Assembly: GCA_050246015.1 (NCBI GenBank) | Contig: JBFWWU010000010.1 | Span: 129,405 to 193,404, forward strand | Source: JTS-AC122 sp050246015 | GTDB lineage: Bacteria > Planctomycetota > Phycisphaerae > Phycisphaerales > UBA1924 | Reading direction: 5' to 3' | Length of the DNA stretch: 64,000 nucleotides | Shown: one piece after another, positions 46,568-54,551 of the stretch | Numbering within the stretch: the stretch's first letter is position 1 | Layout of the letters: each line of letters starts with the position of its first letter | Notes under the pieces: generated by a model | What the model was told of the DNA's origin: nothing | What the model saw: the letters and a program-made list of their open reading frames with translations, nothing else | The model's database searches: none | Program-made: the position numbers and the translations under genes

Positions 46568-48529
46568 TCAGTCTTTGACCTCGAACTCGGCGTCGATCAC
46601 GTCGTCGTTCTTCTTGCCGCCCGAAGCGGGTTCGGCTGCGCCCGATGGCGCGGCGCCCGCCGAGGGTCCGGCCCCCGCGGCGCCGCCGGCTTGCTTGGCG
46701 GCTTCCTCGTAGATCACCTTGCCCAGTTCCTGCGACGCGGTTTCCAGTTCCTTGACGGCGGCTTCGATCGCTGCCTGGTCGTCGCCCTTGATCTTGTCCT
46801 CAAGGTTCGAGATCGCCGACTCAATGCGCCCTCGCACGTCAGGCGAAACCTTCGCGCCGTGCTCTTCGAGACTCTTGCGGGTCTGGTGCACCATGCCGTC
46901 GGCGCGGTTCTTCAGGTCGATGACCTCGCGGCGCTTCTTGTCCTCGGCGGCGTGGGCCTCGGCGTCGCGCTTCATGCGCTCGATCTCCCCCTTGTCCAGC
47001 CCGCCGGAGTTGGTGATCTTGATGTCGGCCTTCTTGCTCGTCGCCTTGTCCGTCGCGGTGACGGTCAGGATGCCGTTGGCGTCGATGGAGAACTCGACCT
47101 CGATCTGCGGCATGCCGCGCGGCGCGGGCGCGATGCCCGCCAGTTCGAACTGCCCGAGCGTGCGGTTATCGCGGGCGAACTCTCGCTCGCCTTGGAGAAC
47201 ATGGATCTGCACGCTGGGCTGGTTGTCGCTGGCGGTCGAGAAGGTTTCCTTCTTGCTGGTCGGGATGGTGGTGTTCTTCTCGATGAGTTTGGTCATCACG
47301 CCGCCGAGGGTTTCGACGCCGAGCGAGAGGGGGGTCACGTCGAGCAGGAGAACGTCCTTGACGTCGCCCTTGAGGACGCCGCCCTGGATGGCCGCGCCAA
47401 CCGCGACGACTTCGTCGGGGTTTACGCTGCGGTTGGGCTCCTTGCCGAAGATTTCCTTGGCGATCTGCTGCGCCCTGGGCATGCGGGTGGAGCCGCCGAC
47501 GAGGACAACCTCGTCGATCTTGCTCGCGTCGATCTTGGCGTCCTTCAGAGCCTGGAGGCACGGCGCCTTGAGCCGCTCGAAGAGGTCGTTACAGAGCGAC
47601 TCGAACTTGGAGCGGGTGATGGAGACCTGCAGGTGCTTGGGCCCGTTCTGATCCGCCGTGATGAACGGCAGATTCACGGTCGTCTCCTGCATGGTTGAAA
47701 GTTCAACCTTCGCCTTCTCGGCGGCTTCCTTCAGGCGCTGCAGGGCCATGGCATCCTTGCGGATGTCGATGCCTTCCTTGCGCTTGAACTCGTCGGCGAG
47801 GTGGTCGATGAGCCGCTGGTCCCAGTCATCGCCGCCGAGGTGCGTATCGCCGTTGGTCGCGAGGACTTCAAACACGCCGTCGCCAATGTCCAGCAGGGAC
47901 ACGTCGAAGGTACCACCGCCCAGATCGAACACCGCGATCTTCTCGTTGGTCTTCTTGTCCAGGCCGTACGCGAGCGCCGCGGCGGTGGGCTCGTTGATGA
48001 TTCGTTCCACCTTGAGACCGGCGATCTCGCCGGCGTCCTTGGTCGCCTGACGCTGGGCGTCGTTGAAGTAAGCGGGGACGGTGATGACGGCACGGTCCAC
48101 CTTCTCGCCGAGGTAATCCTCGGCGGTCTTCTTAAGATCCTGAAGAATGAACGCGGAGATCTGCTGCGGGGTGAACTCGCCCTGGTTCACGCGCACCTTC
48201 ACGAAGTCGTCCGCCCCGCCGGTGATGGTGTAAGGCACTTTGGCTTCTTCGTTGCCGCTCTTGCCGTAACCGGAGTCGCCGCCGGAACTCACTTCCACCC
48301 GCCGGCGTCCCATGAATCGCTTGATGGAGTACACCGTGTTCTTGGGGTTCGTGACCTGCTGGTGCTTCGCGGGCTGGCCGACGAGGCGCTCGCCCTTCTC
48401 CGTGAACGCGACAACCGATGGCGTCACGCGGTTGCCCGAGGAGTTGATGAGCACCTTGGGCTGGCCCCCCTCCATGATGGCGACACACGAGTTCGTCGTA
48501 CCAAGGTCGATTCCGATGATTTTGGACAT
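46568..48529 (-). CDS. dnaK: molecular chaperone DnaK (Hsp70)
   Basis: ATP-dependent chaperone working with DnaJ and GrpE. The 653-residue protein begins SKIIGIDLGTTNSCVAIMEG and has DLGGGTFDVSLLDIGDGVFE, the linker region DVLLLDVTPLSLGVETLGG and the substrate-binding lid. It ends in a glycine/alanine/proline tail and KNDDVIDAEFEVKD, the typical EEVD-like bacterial end. Residues 85-110 carry a glycine/serine insert (VEVSSGGDSGYGKSG). AGGAAGG lies about 11 bases before the ATG at 48529. The grpE and dnaJ genes are not adjacent. Confidence 0.97.
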   Translation of the reverse strand: MSKIIGIDLGTTNSCVAIMEGGQPKVLINSSGNRVTPSVVAFTEKGERLVGQPAKHQQVTNPKNTVYSIKRFMGRRRVEVSSGGDSGYGKSGNEEAKVPYTITGGADDFVKVRVNQGEFTPQQISAFILQDLKKTAEDYLGEKVDRAVITVPAYFNDAQRQATKDAGEIAGLKVERIINEPTAAALAYGLDKKTNEKIAVFDLGGGTFDVSLLDIGDGVFEVLATNGDTHLGGDDWDQRLIDHLADEFKRKEGIDIRKDAMALQRLKEAAEKAKVELSTMQETTVNLPFITADQNGPKHLQVSITRSKFESLCNDLFERLKAPCLQALKDAKIDASKIDEVVLVGGSTRMPRAQQIAKEIFGKEPNRSVNPDEVVAVGAAIQGGVLKGDVKDVLLLDVTPLSLGVETLGGVMTKLIEKNTTIPTSKKETFSTASDNQPSVQIHVLQGEREFARDNRTLGQFELAGIAPAPRGMPQIEVEFSIDANGILTVTATDKATSKKADIKITNSGGLDKGEIERMKRDAEAHAAEDKKRREVIDLKNRADGMVHQTRKSLEEHGAKVSPDVRGRIESAISNLEDKIKGDDQAAIEAAVKELETASQELGKVIYEEAAKQAGGAAGAGPSAGAAPSGAAEPASGGKKNDDVIDAEFEVKD

Positions 48530-48672
48530 GTTGGTAGATTCCTTCCTGCCTGGCGAAGGCGCGCGGCACGAGAGATAGTGCAATCGCGGTGCCGACCGGT
48601 GCATGTCAGATTCGACGCAGTGACTTGATCTGTGGCCGATATTAGGTGTCTGGGCGGGGTCTCAGGCGAAAA

Positions 48673-48732
48673 GACCTGTCGGAATGACAGGTCACAAAGC
48701 CCGTTGTGCGAGTTTCCCTACTCGCACTGTGA
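48673..48732 (-). other. tandem hairpins upstream of dnaK
   Basis: GACCTGTC-GGAAT-GACAGGTC (48673-48693) reads on the - strand as an 8-bp stem followed by TTTTC, a likely terminator for the glycine-rich gene upstream. Next to it, GTGCGAG-N8-CTCGCAC (48706-48727) lies inside a wider GTCACA...TGTGAC pair. The second palindrome could be an operator for dnaK, but it does not match the CIRCE consensus. The rest of 48530-48758 holds nothing else I recognise. Confidence 0.5.
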
Positions 48733-48758
48733 CCAGTATCTAACTCGCTCCTGCTGAT

Positions 48759-48835
48759 GGGTTGGCCCGGATGTCGGCGTCTTCGTTGATGAGACAATAT
48801 TCAAGGCACAATTACAAGTTCAGGGCCACCAGCCG
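48759..48835 (+). repeat. direct repeat, left copy (truncated)
   Basis: GGTTGGCCCGGATGTCGGCG followed by TCTTCGTTGATGAGACAATA and TTCAAGG matches 50594-50640 at roughly 85 percent by eye, and GTTCAGGGCCACCAGCCG matches 50690-50709. The middle hairpin found in the right copy is missing here. Its right end abuts the trpF fragment. Confidence 0.6.
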
Positions 48836-48937
48836 GCGGACGTGTCAAGCGGCGTCGAGCATTCGCCGGGGGGGGTGAAGGACGCGGAGCTGATCGCGGC
48901 GTTCTGCGAGGCGGTACGGCCGGGGGATGCGGGATGA
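48836..48937 (+). pseudogene. trpF: C-terminal remnant of phosphoribosylanthranilate isomerase
   Basis: Thirty-three codons reading ADVSSGVEHSPGGVKDAELI and AAFCEAVRPGDAG before a TGA. DVSSGVE...PG.KD is the diagnostic phosphate-binding C-terminus of TrpF, the tryptophan pathway isomerase. No earlier part of trpF occurs in the window; the homology stops where the repeat begins. The frame stays open a little further left (VGVFVDETIF, faintly TrpF-like) up to a stop at 48755-48757. Too short to be functional. Confidence 0.7.
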
Positions 48938-49000
48938 TGTGCGCGGTAGTCTGCGTTTGTGGAGATCAGTACCGATCCCAGCAGAAAGACATATGTTGAG

Positions 49001-50368
49001 TTAGCCAGGTCCAGATCCCGGGCAGCTTGAGCCGTCACTACCGTCTGCGGCGTTGGAACCGTTGGACTCGTTCCCGGCTTGGCCAGAGATTCCACTGGCT
49101 CCCCCTGGCGCGCCGCCGAGTCCGGCGGCTCCCTTCGAGCCAGCGGTGCCTTTGGCTCCGAAGCCGCCCTTGGCTCCATTCCCAGGAGGAACACCGATTC
49201 CGCCATGACCTCCTGGTCCACCACTTCCGCCGCCTCCATTGCCACCACTTCCGCCGTTCCCGCCATTTCCGCCTGAATACCCAGACCCGAAGCCATTCCC
49301 GCCGCTGCCTCCTGAGCCTCCGGCCCCGGCCACTCCAGGCGCACCGGCTCCGCCCTCGCCGCCCTCTCCGCCTTGACCATTGGGTCCACAGCAGGCTCCA
49401 CCGTTTCCCCCGCGGCCGCCGTTGCCACCCGAAGCCGATCCTCCAGCGCCGCCCGGACCTCCGTTACCACCGAACCCACCAGGTGAGGTCGCGTTGCCTC
49501 CATTTCCACCGTTTCCGCCGATCGCACCCTGAGCGTTCACGCCGGGGTTGCCGTTCGTGCCATCTTGACACGTTCCGCCATCGGCACCGTCAGTGCCGTT
49601 GGCTCCGGTTACGGTGGTTTGATTCATGCCCGGTGCCCCGTCGGCACCGTTGTCATTGATCGGAGTTTGGCCACCAGGTTGTCTCCAAGGGACAAATCCA
49701 TTGACAGTGGCATTCCCGCCCATGCCTCCTTGGCCGCCGTCCTGCCCATTCGCCGAGAGCGGCCAGCGGGGGTCAGAGTTTCCAGACAAACCGTTCCCGC
49801 CGTGGCCGCCTCGACCCGCGAAGATCGAGAAACCCTCCACGACACGTGGATTGGTTGCGCCCAAGTAGATCGACCCGCCGTTGCCGCCAGGAGCGCCCGC
49901 CGCGCCGTCGCCACCGTCGCCGGCGGAGAGAGACCGAAGCCTCACGATCACGGTCGGTGCATTGAGCGATAAGGAGCCTCCGTTTCCGCCGGGGCGTCCG
50001 CCAATTACGCCGTCAATTCCGCGACCGGATCGACAATACCCGTTGATGGTGATGCGCCGCATGGCCTTGAGCGTAACAGCGGCACCGTGAGCGCCGCGAT
50101 TGTGGACCGACCCACCGTCGGCACCGATCAAGGCACCGTCGATCACGATGTCGCCTTGACTCTCAATGACGACATCGTTCGTAGCGATCACGACAGTCCC
50201 TGCCGGAACGACAAAGCGGTCGACTTGGATCAGGCCTTGAACTTCCTGTGGACCGCTCGTAATGCCCGGCCACTCAACCGCCGCCGTTACACCTACATCG
50301 GCGTGCAAGAGCAGAATCAACGCACTCACGATCAACGCGATGATCGAACGAAGGCAGGTGGCGTTCAT
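49001..50368 (-). CDS. secreted glycine-rich collagen-like repeat protein
   Basis: A 455-residue protein with a signal peptide (hydrophobic 9-24, then VTAAVEW). Residues 30-110 form a beta-strand region (VVPAGTVVIATNDVVIESQG, DIVIDGALIGADGG) like right-handed beta-helix surface proteins. From about residue 125 on it is dominated by GGxGGx and GxxGxx triplets (GGNGGSGGNGGGGSGGPGGH), with a CCGPN break near 325. Such sequences form polyproline-II-type bundles as in PE-PGRS or springtail antifreeze proteins. Exact role unknown. The ATG at 50368 follows GGGGAA. It lies between two direct repeats. Confidence 0.75.
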   Translation of the reverse strand: MNATCLRSIIALIVSALILLLHADVGVTAAVEWPGITSGPQEVQGLIQVDRFVVPAGTVVIATNDVVIESQGDIVIDGALIGADGGSVHNRGAHGAAVTLKAMRRITINGYCRSGRGIDGVIGGRPGGNGGSLSLNAPTVIVRLRSLSAGDGGDGAAGAPGGNGGSIYLGATNPRVVEGFSIFAGRGGHGGNGLSGNSDPRWPLSANGQDGGQGGMGGNATVNGFVPWRQPGGQTPINDNGADGAPGMNQTTVTGANGTDGADGGTCQDGTNGNPGVNAQGAIGGNGGNGGNATSPGGFGGNGGPGGAGGSASGGNGGRGGNGGACCGPNGQGGEGGEGGAGAPGVAGAGGSGGSGGNGFGSGYSGGNGGNGGSGGNGGGGSGGPGGHGGIGVPPGNGAKGGFGAKGTAGSKGAAGLGGAPGGASGISGQAGNESNGSNAADGSDGSSCPGSGPG

Positions 50369-50412
50369 TGTGGTTCCCCATCACTGTGCGAGTGTGCGTG
50401 ACACAGACATTC

Positions 50413-50443
50413 AATGTACTTATGGGGGAGGGGGGCATGTCAA
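50413..50443 (-). promoter_or_regulatory. candidate promoter of the glycine-rich gene
   Basis: On the - strand: TTGACA, then 19 bases rich in C, then TACATT. The -35 is perfect but the spacer is long, so strength is uncertain. It sits about 45 bases ahead of the start codon. Confidence 0.35.
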
Positions 50444-50593
50444 GGGAAACTTTGCTTTGTTCTGAAGAACACGTCGCGCGGAGTCTTGGTGCATGAAATG
50501 GGTGGGGCGAGGTTCAGGAAATCGTCGCTTGGTATCCTGAGCTTCGGCGGACCTGAGCTCCGGCGTCGCATGAAACCCCGTGGTCACACCGGC

Positions 50594-50709
50594 GGGTGGC
50601 CCGGATGTCGGTGTCTTCGCTGATGATACGACATTCAAAGACACCGAAGTCGGTTCTCAAAGGCAGAACCGACTCGGTGGCCCGATCATAACTTCCAGGG
50701 CGCCAGCCG
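50594..50709 (+). repeat. direct repeat, right copy (full, with hairpin)
   Basis: About 116 bases beginning GGTGGCCCGGATGTCGGTGT and ending CTTCCAGGGCGCCAGCCG. Inside are GTCGGTGTCTT...AAAGACACCGA and a perfect 10-bp stem AGTCGGTTCT-CAAAGGC-AGAACCGACT (50648-50674). The element begins GGTGGCCCG and repeats CGGTGGCCCG at 50675. The hairpin is 59 bases past the htrA stop and may also terminate htrA. The remaining 50369-50593 has no gene I can support. Confidence 0.6.
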
Positions 50710-50732
50710 TCTGGCGCGTGGACCGGGCGCGC

Positions 50733-52184
50733 TTACGGCCGATACTGAATCTGCACCGCGTGATTGTCCCCGCCCTGATCCGCCACCACAACGTTCAGGC
50801 GCTTGCCGTTCATGAAGCCGTTCTCCGACAGCGCAGAGAAGAGCGACAGTTTGTTTTCGACCTTGACCTTCTCCACCTCGGCGATGATCATCCCCGGACG
50901 CAGCCCATCACTGAATGCGTTCGACTCCGTGTCGATCGCGGCGACCACGACGCCCTGGGTGGTTTCCGCCGACGCGATTCCGTAGGACTCCAGCGCGCGT
51001 TCGATGCGGCGCATCGAGTCCATCGTGCGAGCCAGGTCATCGAGCACGGCCTCGAGGTCCAAGGTCTTGCCTTCACGCCACACCCGGACCGGCACGCGGT
51101 CGCCGGGACGGTTGATCGTGATCGCCTGGCGTGCGCTGGCGATGCTCGTGACGGTGCGGTTGTTGATGGACATCAGCACGTCGCCGTCCTGCATGCCGGC
51201 CTTGGCGGCGGGGCTCCCCGGGGTGACCTGGCGGATGACGACGCCGCGACCGGCGTATCCCATGGCCTGAAGGAGCGATCGGTTGTAGTCCTCGGCGGCT
51301 TCCGCGCTGCCGCGGGCGCGTGGATTCTCAGGAAGCGCGATGCCCAGGTAGCCCTTCGAGACCGTCCCGCCCGTGACAATCTGGTCCACGACGGATTCAA
51401 TGGTGTCCAGGGGTATGGCAAACGAGATCCCCGAGTTCTGTCCCTCGGTGGTGCCGTTCGGAGTCGTGCCCGTCGCGATCGCGACGTTCATCCCGACGAC
51501 GCGCCCGTTCACATCGACCAGCGGGCCGCCCGAGTTGCCCGGGTTGACCGCGGCGTCGGTCTGGATGAAGTTGGTGTATCCCCCGCGTTCGAGCACCGCC
51601 GCCGGGCTGCGCCCCAGACCCGAGATGATACCTTCGCTCATCGAAAACTTGAAACCGAACGGCGAGCCGAACGCGTACACCCGGTCTCCCTGGGCAACCT
51701 CGATGCCCGTGGCTCGCCGCGCCGGAAAGATCCCCTCGTTGACCGGGACGCGAAGGACCGCGATGTCGGTGGTGGTATCGACCGCCACAAGGTCCGCCGG
51801 GACGGTCCGCCCGTCGTAGAACTGGACGGTGATGGACGGGTCGCCGCGCGTGCCGCGCACCACGTGGGCGTTGGTCACGATGTGACCCTTCTCGTCGTAG
51901 ATCCAGCCGGAGCCCTGCGAGATGCGTTCGCGTCCCCAGCGCGAAGATTGCCCCTCGACGGCGATGTGAACGACCGTCGGCTCGACGCTCCGCGCGATGT
52001 TGCGCACTTCCTTGTTGATCTGCTCCAGCACCGATCCCTGATCAAGTTCGGCTCGCGCGAGCCGGATCTGAACATCGGTCTGCGCGTAGCCGATGCGGCG
52101 CATGGCCGTCGGCACGGCGACCAGGGCCGCGACCACCGCGAGCAGGACGACAAAGGCGGGACCAAACGTGACGAATCGACGCAT
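50733..52184 (-). CDS. HtrA/DegP-type serine protease (S1C family)
   Basis: Periplasmic quality-control protease of 483 residues. It has an N-terminal hydrophobic anchor or signal (10-27) and a trypsin-like domain with His107 (VTNAHVV), Asp140 (TTTDIAVL) and Ser218 (GNSGGPL), all present. Two PDZ domains follow, the first beginning KGYLGIALPEN and containing VTPGSPAAKAGMQDGDVLMS, the second around VAAIDTESNAFSDGLRPGMI. Start ATG 52184. It is a single gene, divergent from nothing close; panB lies upstream on the same strand after about 200 bases. Confidence 0.93.
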   Translation of the reverse strand: MRRFVTFGPAFVVLLAVVAALVAVPTAMRRIGYAQTDVQIRLARAELDQGSVLEQINKEVRNIARSVEPTVVHIAVEGQSSRWGRERISQGSGWIYDEKGHIVTNAHVVRGTRGDPSITVQFYDGRTVPADLVAVDTTTDIAVLRVPVNEGIFPARRATGIEVAQGDRVYAFGSPFGFKFSMSEGIISGLGRSPAAVLERGGYTNFIQTDAAVNPGNSGGPLVDVNGRVVGMNVAIATGTTPNGTTEGQNSGISFAIPLDTIESVVDQIVTGGTVSKGYLGIALPENPRARGSAEAAEDYNRSLLQAMGYAGRGVVIRQVTPGSPAAKAGMQDGDVLMSINNRTVTSIASARQAITINRPGDRVPVRVWREGKTLDLEAVLDDLARTMDSMRRIERALESYGIASAETTQGVVVAAIDTESNAFSDGLRPGMIIAEVEKVKVENKLSLFSALSENGFMNGKRLNVVVADQGGDNHAVQIQYRP

Positions 52185-52387
52185 GGCGGAGGTTCCTTGT
52201 TGAGCGGGACTCGCCGATGTACGAAGCGCACTCCCGGCCGCTACAAACCGCGACCCGGTTTGCCTCGCTTCGCTCTCCCCCGGAGCACCGACGATGTCCG
52301 CCTTCTCTTTATTGCCACATTTCGTGAGTTTGTTTCGACAAAATCAGTAACCACTGTGTATCAACGGCCTTCGGATCTCCCGGCGAG

Positions 52388-53239
52388 TCAGTCGATGCGC
52401 TCTCCGGGTTTCATCTGGTACGACCTGGCCCCGATCGAGCGGCCGGCCACGCGAGCCATCCACTCGTGCGCGGCCTGCTCGATCGCCCTGCCGACCGCGC
52501 CGGTCGCCTGCGCAAACCTCGGCGGGGCCTCGGACATGCCCAGGAGGTCCTGAAGCACCAGCACCTGCCCGTGGCACTGCGCCCCGGCGCCGATGCCGAT
52601 CAGCGGCGTGCTCGTCGCTTCCAGCACCGCGCTGGTCACTTCGTCCGGTACCGCCTCGATCAGCAGCAGCGAACACCCCGCCTGTTCGAGCGCAATCGCG
52701 TCCTGCACGATGGCATGGGCCTCCGGCGCGGTGCGCCCCGAGGCGCCATACCCGCCCGAAAGCGCGGCTCGCTGCGGGCGGCTACCCACGTGTCCACAAA
52801 CTGGAATTCCCGCTCGAACCATCTTCGTGATCATGGGCGCGAACGACGCATCGGCCTCCACCTTGACGACGTCGGCAAGCCCTTCCGTCAGGAATCTTCC
52901 CGCGTTTCGGATTCCGATAGGCTCGTCGGCCTGATAACTCATGAACGGCATGTCCGCCATCACCACCGCCTTCGGTGCCCCGCGCTTCACCGCCGCGGTG
53001 AGCGAAAGGAGCACCTCGAGGTTCATGTCGATCGTGCGGGGATAGCCGAGGATCACCTCCGCCGCGGTATCGCCCACCAGCAGCACCGGCACGCCCGCGC
53101 GTTCGAGCCAGCGCGCGGTCGTGTAGTCGTAACAGGTCAGGCACGCAAAGGGGACGGCGGCGCGCTGTTCGATATCGCAAGCCGCGCGCCGGAGTGTCTG
53201 CAATGTCACACGCTGCGTCGCGCACGAAAGCGGTAGCAT
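52388..53239 (-). CDS. panB: 3-methyl-2-oxobutanoate hydroxymethyltransferase
   Basis: First enzyme of pantothenate synthesis, using methylenetetrahydrofolate to make ketopantoate. The protein has PFACLTCYDYTTARWLERAG, then VLLVGDTAAEVILGYPRTID, MADMPFMSYQADEP, KVEADASFAPMI, VCGHVGSRPQ and PLIGIGAGAQCHGQVLVLQD, the full PanB order. With the ATG at 53239 it has 283 residues, near the usual 265-280; an ATG at 53323 would add 28 poorly conserved residues. It is divergent from tsaD. Confidence 0.93.
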   Translation of the reverse strand: MLPLSCATQRVTLQTLRRAACDIEQRAAVPFACLTCYDYTTARWLERAGVPVLLVGDTAAEVILGYPRTIDMNLEVLLSLTAAVKRGAPKAVVMADMPFMSYQADEPIGIRNAGRFLTEGLADVVKVEADASFAPMITKMVRAGIPVCGHVGSRPQRAALSGGYGASGRTAPEAHAIVQDAIALEQAGCSLLLIEAVPDEVTSAVLEATSTPLIGIGAGAQCHGQVLVLQDLLGMSEAPPRFAQATGAVGRAIEQAAHEWMARVAGRSIGARSYQMKPGERID

Positions 53240-53404
53240 GGCCGACCGAGAGGACGCCGCGGCGCGATCCCGCTCACCTCGGGGCGACGAACAGCCGTTG
53301 GATTCACCCGCATGCGACATCATGCAATCGTACGCGCGGCGAGGACGCTTCGATCAATGGTCCCCCGCATATGCTCTTGCGTGACCGTTTCGAAATGGCC
53401 CGGC

Positions 53405-54547
53405 ATGCCCGATTCCGCGACCCTGCTCGGGATCGAGACCTCCTGCGACGAGACCGCGGCGGCGGTGGTCCGCGCTGATGCAGATGGCACGGTCGTGCTC
53501 AGCAGCGTCATCGCCTCACAGAACGAGTTGCACGAGGAGTACCGCGGCGTCGTGCCCGAGATCGCCAGCAGGGCCCACGCCGAGCGACTCCTGCCCGTCG
53601 TGCGACAGGCTCTGACTGAAGCGGGCGTGTCGATGGGGGATATCAGTGCGGTGGCCGTGGGCAATCGCCCGGGGCTGATCGGGTGCTTGCTCGTGGGGGT
53701 CTCGGGCGCCAAAGCGCTGGCGTGGTCGCTGGATGTGCCGCTCGTTGGGATCGATCATGTTCAGGCGCACCTCTACGCGGCGTGCCTGAATACGTCGTGG
53801 GACGCCGGGGAAATCCAGCCTGCACGGCGCGTGCCGGCGCCGCGCTTTCCGGCGATCGGGCTGGTCGTCAGCGGCGGCCACACGTCGCTCTTCCGGTGCG
53901 ATTCGCCGACGCGCATGATGCGCCTGGGGAGCACGATCGACGACGCCGTCGGAGAGGCGTACGACAAGGCGGCGGCGATCCTGGGGCTCGGGTTTCCCGG
54001 GGGGCCGCAGGTCGATCGGCTCGCGCAGCGAGGCAATCCGGACGCCGTCAGGCTCCCCGTCAGCCTGCTCGATTCCGATTCACTGGATTTTTCGTTCTCG
54101 GGACTCAAGACCGCGCTGCTGTACGCGGCGCGCGGCGTGCCGGCCCACCCCTCGCGGGCCGCCAGGTCCGGCGATGCCCACGCCCTGGCTGTGCCCGCGA
54201 CCGGCGCGAGCGCCCAGGATCTCGCCGCAAGTTTTCAGCACGCCGCCGTCCGGGCCCTGATCGTCAAGGTCCGGCGGGCGATCGAGCGGCATCCGGACTG
54301 CCACACGCTCCTGATCGGTGGGGGGGTGAGCGCCAACTCGCTGCTTCGCGCCAGGCTCGATGAACTGGGGCGCCAGACGATCGCGCCCGGGCGGCGCATC
54401 GACGTGCGGATCCCCGAGATGCAGTACTGCCTCGACAACGCCGCCATGATCGCCGGGCTGGCCTGGCATATCTTGCGGGAACGCGGCGGAACGGGCGACG
54501 ACCTGTCCCTCTCGGCCAGCCCGCGCGGTGATCTGGCAACCGTCTAA
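53405..54547 (+). CDS. tsaD: tRNA N6-adenosine threonylcarbamoyltransferase
   Basis: Catalytic subunit making t6A37 in ANN-decoding tRNAs, with TsaB and TsaE. The 380-residue protein starts LLGIETSCDETAAAVV and has the metal-binding HVQAHLYA (HxxxH), GLVVSGGHTSLF, STIDDAVGEAYDKAAAILGL, GFPGGPQVDRLA, DFSFSGLKTALL, and TLLIGGGVSANSLLR near the end. The ATG at 53405 puts the first motif a few residues from the N-terminus as expected. It is slightly longer than usual through two inserts, near residues 135-150 and 250-275. Confidence 0.95.
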   Translation: MPDSATLLGIETSCDETAAAVVRADADGTVVLSSVIASQNELHEEYRGVVPEIASRAHAERLLPVVRQALTEAGVSMGDISAVAVGNRPGLIGCLLVGVSGAKALAWSLDVPLVGIDHVQAHLYAACLNTSWDAGEIQPARRVPAPRFPAIGLVVSGGHTSLFRCDSPTRMMRLGSTIDDAVGEAYDKAAAILGLGFPGGPQVDRLAQRGNPDAVRLPVSLLDSDSLDFSFSGLKTALLYAARGVPAHPSRAARSGDAHALAVPATGASAQDLAASFQHAAVRALIVKVRRAIERHPDCHTLLIGGGVSANSLLRARLDELGRQTIAPGRRIDVRIPEMQYCLDNAAMIAGLAWHILRERGGTGDDLSLSASPRGDLATV

Positions 54548-54551
54548 CGGC

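Noticed and set aside
48706..48727. CIRCE element for HrcA control of dnaK
   Set aside because: The arms GTGCGAG/CTCGCAC and 8-base gap do not fit TTAGCACTC-N9-GAGTGCTAA.
49001..49659. Frames on the + strand opposite the glycine-rich gene (histidine/arginine-rich product)
   Set aside because: Repetitive complement of glycine codons; it has no features of its own, whereas the - strand frame has a signal peptide and ribosome site.
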